Positions 11,923 to 22,716 of a DNA stretch of 64,000 bases are shown piece after piece (within the stretch, counting starts at the first letter, position 1; the number at the start of each line of letters is the position of its first letter). This DNA comes from Garcia nutans (Eukaryota; Streptophyta; Magnoliopsida; Malpighiales; Euphorbiaceae): NCBI GenBank assembly GCA_947685225.1, contig CANTUV010000072.1:6510001-6574000 (forward strand), read 5' to 3'. The position numbers and the translations under genes are program-made. The notes beneath the pieces were generated by a model that was given only the letters and a program-made list of their open reading frames with translations, was not told where the DNA came from and searched no databases.

Positions 11923-11927
11923 CATGG

Positions 11928-12635
11928 CAATTAGCAGAATTAACAAACCAACTTAAGATGCTAAATGCAAGAGGAAGAACATCTATGCCTACTCGTGAAG
12001 TATGTTCAGCATGTGGCATTGCAGGACATAGCGCCAACATGTGTTCATTTGGTTATGGACAATACCAAGAGAGGCAAGAGGAAGAATATGCCTATGAAAG
12101 TTTTCAGCAAATGGGTCGAAATGACCCGTATCCCAGACCTTATAATTCAAGCTGGGGAAGCCACCCAAATTTTTCTTGGGAAAATCAACAGCAAATTCCA
12201 CCTCAAAATTTTTTTCAACCTTACCAAAGAAATCCTTACTCTCAAGAACAATATTCAAATCAAGATCACCTTAAGAAACTCACATTGGAGGATAGTTTGA
12301 ATGCCTTCATTCAAACTAGCGCACAAAATCAAGATCACCTTAAGAAACCCACATTGGAGGATAATTTGAATGCCTTCATTCAAACTAGCGCACAAAATCA
12401 AGATCAACTTAAGGAACCCACTTTGGAAGATAGTTTGAATGCCTTCATTCAAATTAGTTCACAAAATCAGGATCAATGTAAGAAATCCACAGTGGAAGAT
12501 GATTTGAATGCTTACCTTCAAATTAGCACACAAAATCAGGAAGGGAGCATTGAGAGGTTTGATTCTTTGGAGGAATCATTGAAGAGGGTGGAAGCTCAAG
12601 TTGGGCAATTGGCACATCAATTCCAAGCACACTAA
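11928..12635 (+). pseudogene. gag: Athila-like gag, main part with zinc knuckle and fourfold repeat
   Basis: This continues the frame begun at 1724 and ends with TAA at 12635. A CX2CX4HX4C zinc knuckle (Cys-Ser-Ala-Cys...His-Ser-Ala-Asn-Met-Cys) lies at the start. A Pro/Gln/Tyr-rich stretch with Asn-Phe-Ser-Trp, typical of Athila Gag, follows. Next come four tandem copies of a 23-residue unit around Leu-Glu-Asp-x-Leu-Asn-Ala-Phe-Ile-Gln, then an amphipathic end with Val-Gly-Gln-Leu-Ala. In intact Athila elements the Leu-Glu-Asp motif occurs once. The frame has no stops, so it may have been translated until Sirevirus A broke it. Confidence 0.78.
12258..12533 (+). repeat. 69-bp tandem repeat x4 within gag
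   Basis: Four units start near 12258, 12327, 12396 and 12465. Units 1 and 2 are nearly identical; unit 4 is the most diverged. The length is a multiple of three, so the frame is preserved. Confidence 0.9.
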
Positions 12636-13235
12636 AAAGAGGAATTTCCTAGCCAGCTGGAGCAAGTCAAGGTAATCACAAATTTGAGGAGTGAACAAGT
12701 GATATATAACAGTTTTTGTGATTCCTTTGATGCAGGAACTAATCAAGAAAAAGATGGTGAGGAAATATAACCATACATAGAGGAGTTAATTCAATCAAAG
12801 GAGGAGGAGAATTTGGAAGCATCAACTTCCACAAAATTGCATGAACCTCCAAATCCTTGTATGCCACCAATCCCATTCCCAAGCAAGCTGAATGAAGAGA
12901 AACAAGGTATGCAACTTTCTAAACTTTATGACATGCCCTATAGTGAAGATAATGAAGATAAGCTTGAAGTAGCCATGACCTTAGGAGTAGAGCCTAATTT
13001 TTCAAATTTAGAAATTGAAGAGAGCAATTTACTATTAAATAATGAGATTGTTGAGGGGGAGCTTCAAATTACTAAAGAGGATGAAGAAGTGGTTCAACCA
13101 AACTTGGTTGAACTTAAAAAGACCCCAAGAATTTTGAAAGACGTTTTGGTTGGGGAGTACAGTATGCAACAAATTATCATCTCTCCCACCCTTGGTGGTG
13201 AGAATGAGCAAAAACCATATATAACCATGTTGTAA
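12636..13235 (+). pseudogene. Athila-like pol linker remnant
   Basis: An open frame from 12813 to 13235 (140 codons) and its upstream part hold Pro-Pro-Ile-Pro-Phe-Pro followed by a basic stretch, the sequence that precedes protease in Athila polyproteins. Its end resembles the Leu-x-x-x-Pro...Ile-Ile-Ile-Ser linker between protease and RT. Protease itself is missing, so the two linkers appear joined by deletion. Stops at 12633 and 12768-12780 separate it from gag. No enzymatic domain is visible. Confidence 0.55.
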
Positions 13236-14735
13236 ACTGAAAAAGGTTCTTACCGCGTCCCTATAGCATTAGAGGGTCAAGTTAAGACAACCCTCACATG
13301 TTCTTTTTGGACAATTGCTCTTCCAAGGATGCTACCTAGGCTTTTCAATACATTGGGCACTTTTCAAAGTTGCATGTTGTTCATCCTCTCACACATGGGC
13401 TCCAATTGCATTATGGGTGGAAGGAACCCTACACATCGTATATGGGAACGATGGAAATCGGGTATCATCTAAACTCTCTTTTAGTTTATGCATGCTCACA
13501 TTGAGGACAATGTGAATCTTTAAGTGTGGGGTAGTGCATTTTGTGTTTTTACTTTTTAAGTTTAATAATGTTTTACCTTGAATAAATGAGTTTTAGAAAG
13601 TTCAATTGTTATAAAAATTGTTGATAGATGACCTTTGAATTTTTGAAGCATGAATTTGAGAATTGAGTAGAATTGGTGCTTATTGTCAATTTTGTTGGTT
13701 TTTCCTTGCATTGCCATTAACCTAGTGAGGAATTGAGCCATCAACTTATCATTATTGTTATGGGTGAACATCTTTGATTGATGAATTGGTAGAACTTTCT
13801 TTGGCATGTATTTTAAGATTACATAACAATTTCAATTAGGCATCAAGATGATTAAGGCAATTAGGTGAACCCACTTTGGCTTAAAAAGACCAACCCTATT
13901 TTTAACCTTAGTTAGCCAATTTTGAGCTTATTTTATTTTTCCTTTTCTTTCTTTTTCACAACACTAGTAGCTTGGACCTTGTTGGTTAACTCTTACCCTT
14001 TCATTAGGTCAAGAGCATTTTAAGAGCGTTTATGACTGAGTGTTGTATTGAATTAAGTGTGGGGTTAAATTTAGTAAGTTTAAGATTGCAAAGCAAAATA
14101 ATAAAAATAAAAAAGAAAAAGAAAAAGAGAAAGAGAAAAATAAAAAATATATATAATAATAAGAATAATTGTTGTTCTTGTTGAAAAGGTTGGAATGTAT
14201 CATTGAAATATTTAATAAGTGAGTTCCCTTGAAAAGCTCTTTAATGTCAAGGGGTAGATGAGAGGAAGGTGTTTTAGGATTGCTGGGTTATATATATGAT
14301 CGGGTACTTTATTCTTAAAGTGCTCTTGAACTTAATGATCAAGCTCACATTTCCTAAATATCATGCCTTTACCTTTGCCCCATTACAACCCAATAAAGAC
14401 CTTTTGATTGATGCTTGATTGTAATTTTGTGGTGGAGATTTGATTGATAAGCAAGTCTATGGCAATAATATTTCATTGATTGTTATGAGTGTAAACACCA
14501 CCATGATCAAACACTTGTAAGAGTTGGTGATAGAGTGACAACATTGGTTATGCATGGAAAGCCACTTAATTGCATTGGTGTTGATTTTGTTTGATTTGAT
14601 ATTGATTACGGATTTAGGGATAAGGAAGTCTTGATGCATCTTTATAACTCTTGAACTTAACAAAATTCATCTTGTTTAGTGTGTTTTGATTTTAGCCTTG
14701 CTTGGCGACAAGCAAGGAATTAAGTGTGGGGTATT
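13236..14735 (+). other. Non-coding 3' part of Athila-like element with purine tracts
   Basis: About 1.5 kb without credible coding. The word TTAAGTGTGGGG or close variants recurs near 13520, 14057 and 14720. The last, at 14722-14733, abuts the 3' LTR and is the likely polypurine tract. The earlier copies sit where Athila elements often repeat this word after pol. An A/G-rich stretch lies at 14095-14160. Confidence 0.6.
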
Positions 14736-16730
14736 TGTTTAGATCATATTTGTACTAGTTTTCAGTATGATTTTTATTTGTTTTTAGTTGATGTTTTGAT
14801 TGATTTTTGTTTTAAGTTTGTTTAAAGTGTTTGTTTTAGGTTTAAGTGCAAAAACTCCCTTGGATGATCAAAACAATCAAGAAAAATGAAGAAAGAGCAT
14901 GAATCAAGCAAGACATGGCCAAGCCAAAGCAAGCTTGGCCATGTCCCTCAAAAGAATTCCAAGGCAGTAGCTGACACATCTAAGAGACACGGCCAAGCCA
15001 CTGGTCATGTCTCACCCAAGGAAAAGAAACCAAGAAAGAAAAAAAATAGAGGCAGTACTTGACACACTCACAGACATGGCCATGTCTGTGAGTGTGTCTG
15101 ATTGACATGGCCATGTCACTTGAAGCTTGGCCATGTCTCGTGTTTCATCCTAAAATAGATGTAGTACTTGACACACTCACAGACATGGCCATGTCTATGA
15201 GTGTGTTTGATCGACATGGCCATGTCACTTGAAGCTTGGCCATGTCACTTGAAGCTTGGCCATGTCTCATTGTCTTGGCCGTGTTTCATCCTAAAATAGA
15301 GGCAGATATGGCCATGTCTGTGAGTGTGTCTGATCGACATGGCCATGTCGCTTGAAGCTTGGCCATGTCTCTCAAAGAAAGTGAAGCAGTGACTGACACT
15401 GGCAAGAGACACGGCCAAGCCATTGGCCTTGTCTCACCTAAGGAGCAAAAAATCCAAAGAACAAAGAAAGAAGAAGGCGGTGAAGGACACGGCCAGCAAG
15501 CTTTGCCATGTCCTAAGGAAAAATGAGAGACACGGCCAAGCCAAATCAAGCTTGGCCGTGTCACCCTTAATTTATATAAATTCTTTTGCACGAAAGAAAA
15601 GAGAAGGAGGAGACGGCTAGGGTTTGAGGAGAGAGAGAAAAGAAAAGAGAAGGAGGGGGCAAACACGATTTGGGGATGAGGAGAGAGTGACACTCTCCTT
15701 GTCCCTTCATCTTCATCCTCCATCTTCATCTTCTCCATCTTCCATTGACAAGATCTTTGAGGTTCTTTGGGATAAATTGGGTTAAACAATCTCTTGAAGA
15801 TTGAAGAAGCTCCATTCCAAGGTTTGGTGACTTGAGAAAGCTCTATTCCATATTGCAAAGGGGAATCAACCATTGAAGAGGGCTTGAGTTCTTCATCAAA
15901 TATCAAAGTAGAGCTAGAAGGAAGACTAGTAATCCTACTCTTGGCATCTTCACAAGGGGTTTTTCTATTCTCTCTTTTAATTCATTCCAATATTGTTTTT
16001 GTTTTATTAAGAGAATTGATGTTGCAATGAACAATTTGTATTTGATTTATGTTGAGTTGAATGAATGTTTTAAATTGATGATGTTGAGCTAAATACCCAT
16101 GCCTAGGGTTTGTAGTATATTTGATTGAATGCTTTGATTTGATACTTCCATTAATGTACCTTTTGTTGGTTGATTGCATTGGATTGTATGCTAGGTTGAT
16201 AGATTAGCTACCTATTGATCTTTAAATATTGAATGAAGGACTGAGAGGTGAAATTTGATATCGGAATTATGCAATTGACTACCCTATGAATGAATTAGAA
16301 ATATAAGTTCTAGGGTTTCATTAATGTGCAAATGTAAAATAATAGGTTATTGTTATTTCATGAATGTAAGAACTAATGAATTGGTAATTGACTAATTAAC
16401 CTTAAGGAACAAATTAATTTACAAGGTTATGTTAATGGATAATTGAGAATTGAGCTTTGATTGAATGGACCTATAACCCTAGGCATATTCCCAAGAATCA
16501 ATTTGATCTTTTACAACCTTCACACACATCAACCCTACGCACGTTAATTTTAGGTTTAAATTATTCTTGCACCATTCCAACACAACAAACTTCTGCATTT
16601 AAATAATTTGTCAATCAAGCTATTACGAACCACACCCTTTTGGGGAAAAGACATTGGGGTTATCACCTTTGCTACAGCTACCTCGTATACTTGCGAGTGA
16701 CGCCTGTAGTAGTACTTAATTCGAGCGCAA
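14736..16730 (+). repeat. 3' LTR of Athila-like element
   Basis: It starts TGTTTAGATCA after the purine tract and ends near GAGCGCAACA. The start is confirmed by an independent fragment of the same LTR at 41565. It has more copies of the palindromic repeat than the visible part of the 5' LTR. TATATAAA lies at 15573-15580. Confidence 0.85.
15047..15362 (+). repeat. Palindrome-bearing tandem repeats in 3' LTR
   Basis: About 2.5 imperfect units of roughly 110-130 bp, each starting near ATAGAGGCAG. They carry the exact palindrome GACATGGCCATGTC at 15073, 15104, 15182, 15213 and 15336. One exact copy is at 89-102 in the 5' LTR. Confidence 0.8.
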
Positions 16731-17185
16731 CAAGGGGGCAAACTGTTCTATCTCTAATTGCTTAGTCAATTCCTGCTTGTTTCTTCTGACGGCTATATCA
16801 ATCCATGAGTACTGGATATCATGGACCAAATGGAGGGAGGATTGTCACCAGTACCCGTGGTTTTGGCTGAAACTGTAGTTGGGTTGGATCAATTTAAGAC
16901 TTCTAGGAGATTGGTTGAATGTCCCTTGTTGCTATATTTAATTACCTAAATTGACCTTTCGGGCTTTCAATTTAGGCCTTTTATTTTTATTGCTCTATTT
17001 TTTCCTAGTCCGCCCTTGTGGGATTTCAGAACTATCAAGATGTCCTAATTTCTGCCTAAGCCGCCCTTGTGGGTTTTCAACTTAGCCAACCTTTTTTTTT
17101 ATTATTGGTTTTAATTTTTGCCTAGACTGCCCTTGTGGGTTTTCAGAACTAGCAAACCGCTCTAATTTTTGCTTAAGCCGCCTTT
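16731..17185. other. Unassigned stretch with three CGCCCTTGTGGG repeats
   Basis: It lies between the Athila-like 3' LTR and the broken end of the Tekay integrase. CCCTTGTGGG followed by a TTTCA word recurs near 17011, 17062 and 17129, with a diverged form near 16956. No coding signal. It may be leader sequence of another element. Confidence 0.4.
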
Positions 17186-19990
17186 ACGCATATGATAACT
17201 GTTGTTATTGGCAAATTCTACTAAAGGCAAATATCTATCCCAACTACCTTCAAAATTGATTACTCAACTTCTAAGCATATCTTCAAGTATTTGTATTACC
17301 CGTTTCAATTGACCATCAGCCTGTGGATGAAATGCAACACTAAAATGAAGTTGAGTACCCAATACTTTATGAAAACTTTCCCAAAATTTTGAAGTAAAGC
17401 GAGGGTCTCGATCTGAAATAATAGACATTGGCACTCCATGATGCCTATCTATCTATTTAATATAAAATTCAACAAGTCTATCCATTGAATAATCAACTCG
17501 AATGGGAAGGAAATGAGCTTATGTGGTTAATCGATCAATAATCACCCAAATTGTACCATGCTTCTTTTGGGCGTTTGGAAGTCATGTCACAAAATCCATG
17601 GTGATTCTATCCCATTTTCTTTCTGGTATTGATATAGGTTGAAAAAGACCCAATGGAGCTTGATGTTATGCTTTGACTTGTTGACACACTAAACACCGAG
17701 TGACATATTCGGTAATATCTCTATTCATATTAGGCCACCAATAATGAAACATCAAATTTAGGTACATCTTATTGCTTCTGAGATGTATAATATATGTAGT
17801 ATGAGCTTCACCAAGAATACATTCCTTTAGTTCCTTCACATCAGGTTCACACACATCGACCTCTATAATACAATCCACCATCTTCGAACACAACATAATC
17901 TGGCTTTTCACCTTTATACACTTATTTGAAAATTTCTAACAACTTTTGATTTTGTTTCTGCGCTTCTATCACTTTTTGCTTTATGGTTGGTTCAACCCTA
18001 AATTCTGCTAATATAACATATTATATCATTTAGTTTATTTAATTAATATATACTTATAGTACTATAATATTTATTTACAACATACCTGCTAAAGTCTTTC
18101 GACTTAAAGCATCGGCTACCACGTTAGCTTTTCCAGGATGATAATCGATGATACAATCATAATCTTTGATCAATTCCATCCACCTCCTCTGCCTTAAGTT
18201 TAGTTCTTTTTGTTTTGGCAAGTATGTCAAACTTTTATGGTTAGTAAAAATATAGCACCTTTCGCCATACACGTAATATCACCAGATCTTAAGAGAAAAT
18301 ACAATAGCAGCTAACTCCAAATCATGTGTAGGTTAATTCAATTCATGAGATTTTAATTGCCTAGAAGCATAAGCAATTACCTTACCCTCTTGTATCAATA
18401 CACAACCGAGTCCCTAACAAGAAGCATCACTATAAATAACATAGTCTCTACCTAGGTTCAGTTGTGTCAATAAAGGCGCTTCAGTCAACATAGACTTCAA
18501 TTGTTCAAAACTAGCTTGACACTGGTCATTCTACTCAAATTTAGTTTATTTTCTAAGAGGCTTAGTTAAAGGAAGTGCTATCTTCAAAAATCCTTTCACA
18601 AATCTTCTATAATAACCAGCTAACGTAAGAAAACTCCAGACTTCTGTTATATTCTTTGGTGGCTGCCAATTCAAAATAGTCTAAATTTTACTAGGATCCA
18701 CAAGTATACCACTAGTTGATATTACATGACCTAAAAATGCCACTTCCATCAACAAAAAATCACATTTTGATTATTTAGCATACAATTTATTCTCCCTTAG
18801 TGTCTATAATACAATTCTCAAATGCTTATTATGCTCCTCTTTATTTATGGGATAAACTAATATGTCATCAATGAAGATAACTAAAAACTAATCTCAATAA
18901 GGTTTGAAGACTCGATTCATCAAGTCCATAAAAGCTACTGGTGCATTAGTTAAACCAAAGGGCATAACCAAAAATTCATAATGACCATCTCGAGTTCTGA
19001 AAGTTGTCTTTAGAATATCTATTTCTTTAATTTTCATCTGATAGTAACTCGATTTAAGATCAATCTTAGAGAAAACACCCACTCCCCTCAACTAATCAAA
19101 CAAGTCATCAATCCTAGGTAACTGGTACTTATTCTTAATAGTCACTTTATTCAACTGCCAATAATCTATAAACAATCTTAAGGTACCATCCTTCTTCATC
19201 ACAAATAAAATCGGTGCACCCCCGGTGATACACTTGGTCTAATAAAGCCCTTATCGAGTAATTTCTGAAGTTGGACCTTTAACTCTTTTAATTTCGGAGG
19301 TGCCATTCTATAAGTTTGAATAGAAATTGGTGTCGTACTCGGAACTACATAAATAATAAATTCTACCTCCCTCTCTGGTGGTATTCTAGGTAATTCTTCC
19401 GAAAAAATATCCAGAAATTCACTCACTATAGGTATGTCTCCCAAAGCCTTGGTTGAATGTCATGTATCATTAACATAAGCAAGGTAAGCTTCACATCTCT
19501 TCCTAATCAACCTTCTAGCTTTAGCTGCAGAAATCAAACTAGAAGGGTAAAAAAAATTTTCTCCTCAAACTACAATTTCACCATAAGCCGAAATCTTAAA
19601 AGATACAACTTTACTACAATAGTCCATAACTGCTTGATGTCGGAATGACCAATGCATTCCTAAGATTACATCAAAGTCATAGAATGGAAGTTCAATCAAA
19701 TCAGTAGGAAGTTCTACATCATGAACTCTAAGTGGACAATTTTGATATACTTTGTTTACCTTCACACTATGGCCTAAGGGATTAGTAACTTCTATCTCAT
19801 AATCAAGTTTATCAACACACATTGTCTTCCCTGAAGCTATAGTTGTACAAATATAAGAATGTGTAGAACTAGGATCTAACAATGCATACACATCAAGACA
19901 AAGTAAAGAAAATTTACCAACTACAACATCAAGAGCATCCTGGTCCTCTACAACTTTCATGGCGTAAGCCCTAGCTGGAGTATTGCCTAA
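17186..19990 (-). pseudogene. pol: Tekay E pol: protease to integrase, many stops
   Basis: Read right to left. Protease at 19960-19565 (Leu-Asp-Pro-Ser-Ser-Thr-His-Ser-Tyr, with Ser for the usual Gly after Asp-Pro). RT start at 19444-19199. RT core at 19091-18894 (Met-Pro-Phe-Gly-Leu-Thr-Asn-Ala-Pro), followed by Phe-Ile-Asp-Asp-Ile-Leu around 18860 in a stop-ridden frame. RNase H end at 18272-18075 (Asp-Tyr-His-Pro-Gly-Lys-Ala-Asn). Integrase zinc domain at 17911-17666 (Cys-Leu-Val-Cys). Then a broken integrase core with Gln-Thr-Asp-Gly near 17320. The frame breaks off near 17186. It has at least six separate open pieces and is certainly inactive. Confidence 0.85.
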
Positions 19991-20039
19991 AGTCTAAGGT
20001 CTATCCACTGTTTCAGATCCTCTATGCTAACTAACACTG

Positions 20040-21144
20040 GGTCAACCACCTCTAGCTGTCCTATGGTCTGACTGAGACGTCTGTATAGAACTATTTCCTT
20101 CAATAACTTCTAGTTCTTTTATCATTGGACAATCTCTAATTTTATGCTCCAATGAACCACATTTCAAACAAGCTCCTTTTTTATACCAGTAATCTTCACT
20201 TGCATGGCCCTTACCACAATATTGACAAGGTGTAGTAATAACCCTTGAGGATGAGCCTGTAGCCACTCCAAACCTACCACCTCTAGACCTTTGAAAACTA
20301 GCTCCACTTCCTCTACCAGACCCCTGAGTTTGGGCTTGAATATTTCTCTGTCTTTACTAGCCACCTTGTTGTTGTTCACTAGAAAATCCCTTCTTTGATT
20401 GTTGTCTTATTCTCTACTCTTGTTTAATCTCATTTTTCTATAGCAACTATCGCATTAACAAGAGTGGAAAACTCTTTAATCCCCATTGCTACTAAATACA
20501 TCTGGATATGACTGTTCAAACCCTGTTCAAACCCTTACACTTCTCTTCCTCAGATGCAACTAACTCTGAAGAATATTTGCTGAGGCGAACAAACTGCCTC
20601 TCATATTCAGACACGGATGACTGCCTTTGCTTAAGATACAAAGACTCCCGATGCTTCTCCTCTAAATAAAACTCACTAATATATTTCTTTTTAAATTCTT
20701 CTTGAAAAAATACCCAAGTGAGTTTACCTGTGGGTGCACTTTTTTGCTTTATATCCTACCAGGCTTAAGCTTTTTCCTACAATAAGAAAACTATACACTC
20801 TAATCTTTCCTCATCAGTACAATGCAGAATATCAAAAACTCTTGCAATCCTCTCCATCCAATACTCCACTACCGAAGACTCATTGGTATCATGAGCTTTA
20901 AAATCTTCTGCTCCCAACTTCCTAATTCTCTCCAATGGAGATCTTTAGGACACTAGCAGTGGAGGTTATACTGGAGGAGCAACTCCTACAATTTGCCTAA
21001 GAACTTCCCTTATATTTCTCACAAATTGGGGATCTAATGGATTTTGTTCTGCAAAGATTTTGATGGCTACTGATTCCCTATACTAGCTTGACTGTGTGAG
21101 GACGTAGCTTGTTCCTCAACACCTTAATGGGATTCAGAGGCCAT
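20040..21144 (-). pseudogene. gag: Tekay E gag with zinc knuckle, degenerate
   Basis: The start codon is probably 21144-21142 (Met-Ala-Ser-Glu-Ser-His), followed at once by a stop. The retrotransposon gag domain is recognisable in pieces at 20900-20450. A CX2CX4HX4C knuckle (Cys-Leu-Lys-Cys...Asp-Cys) lies in the open piece 20266-20042, preceded by Cys-Gln-Tyr-Cys. The position right after the primer site supports the call. Confidence 0.7.
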
Positions 21145-21271
21145 CTTATAGCTTTAAACAATAAAAATCAACTGCATCAAACATTTATTTCATTAAATAA
21201 TTAATTCACATAGCAATGACAATTGTACTTGTCTTTTCTTTTAACCCAAAAACTTAGGACTGCCTAAACCT

Positions 21272-21283
21272 GCTCTGATACCA
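21272..21283 (-). other. Primer binding site of Tekay E (tRNA-iMet)
   Basis: GCTCTGATACCA, the reverse complement of TGGTATCAGAGC, lies 5 bp from the LTR boundary TGTAACACC at 21289. Confidence 0.88.
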
Positions 21284-22716
21284 CTAAATGTAACACCCCC
21301 TATGTAGTCTGTACACTTCAATACATAGGTGATGTTAGCTACATACTCACACATGTCTATATATGTATTATAGGAATAAAACTAAAATATTTTAATGTAT
21401 TAAAGCAGTTATAAAACTTTCAAAGGAACTACTATAATCATGCCTATATTATAATTATATATCTATTAATTTATAAAAAAAAAATCCTATTGTTAACTTA
21501 CATTATTATAATTCTCAAACTACTCTTAAACTTGTACAACTATCATAAAAAATTATAAAGTATTGCCATGTGAACTATTCATAATACAATATTTACAGTA
21601 TTATTCTATGACCTTTGTAATGCAGTTGACTAGGAATGTATATCTTTCACTATGCAGTCTCAACTCTTCTAGTTAGATTTTCTCATCAGAAAATAATTCT
21701 AACACCCTAAGCAAAACTTAGTGGTGCTTATGTATTTACAATATGCAAGAAAATTAATAGGAAAGAGATCTATATATAAAATGATTTAGAAATAATGGAA
21801 ATTATTACTTTTTGAATGTTAAATAAAGAAATTAATAAATTCATTGAAACTTGAAATACTAAACACAATTAAATTCAGAATTGGTTAATTTAACAATAAC
21901 CATATTACATATTATTTTCAGTGTAGATAAAATCTTTAATTATGCCCATACACACTGAACTCAGATCCTAGATTTGGATAACGGGTCATTGTTAGCAATT
22001 TAATGCCCACTGTATAAAATTTAGCCAATGGCCCACTATAGCACGAATGCCCACTGAATATGGTGACACAGAGTGTCCATTGATGGCACAGAGTGCCCAC
22101 TGTTACTTTGGATATCCTCTTTTTGGCTAGCCATTCAATCCCAATATAGATCTAGAATCAGTATATTTTGGGCAATTCATTAGTTTCCAATTAACATTAA
22201 AATCATGTTTAGCACTTCAATGGAACAATTCTTTGATCAACACTTAGTATCAAACATATTTATCATATATTCAAAATAAATTTGTTACACTACTTGTTGG
22301 GGCTAATTTCAAAAATCCTTTACACTTTAAGTCCTTATAGTCATTTAGGCTAAAATCATGGATGAAAGACAAGAAAAAGAGCTATTTTGGGCAAATTTCT
22401 TCAAGTGACACACCCAATGACATGGGCGTGTCAATGACCATGTCATTTATCCATTTTATAGAAGCTTTGACATGCCCAAAGACATGGGCATGTCACTAGA
22501 CGTGTCATTTATTTTGCAATATAGTAGCTACGACATGCCTAGTGACATGGCCATGTCAGGCAAAAATTCTTCATTTCCCACACTTAACGATTTTAACTCA
22601 ATATATTCAAAACCTATGATAAAAATGAATCAAATATAATTTTTTTTGACATAAAAGAGTCAGCATCTAATACCTTACTCAAACTTCAATTAATCAAGCC
22701 TTCAATCATCACGTAT

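Larger units (their letters stand above)
1..16730 (+). mobile_element. Athila-like non-autonomous Ty3/Gypsy element (host of Sirevirus A)
   Basis: Two long similar sequences, 1-1550 and 14736-16730, flank a short interior and are read as LTRs. The 5' LTR is cut by the window edge, so the 5' target duplication cannot be checked. The interior holds a primer binding site of the tRNA-Asp type used by Athila and Tat elements, a gag with a zinc knuckle and the Asn-Phe-Ser-Trp motif seen in Athila gag, a scrap of pol-linker sequence, and a polypurine tract. Protease, RT, RNase H and integrase are all absent, so it must have depended on a relative for mobilisation. About 10.1 kb of its apparent length is Sirevirus A, inserted within gag. 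Confidence 0.8.

Noticed and set aside
15286..15906. A 206-codon minus-strand frame in the Athila-like LTR (shorter copy at 660-286)
   Set aside because: It is antisense to the LTR, disrupted in the other LTR, and made of repeat sequence.
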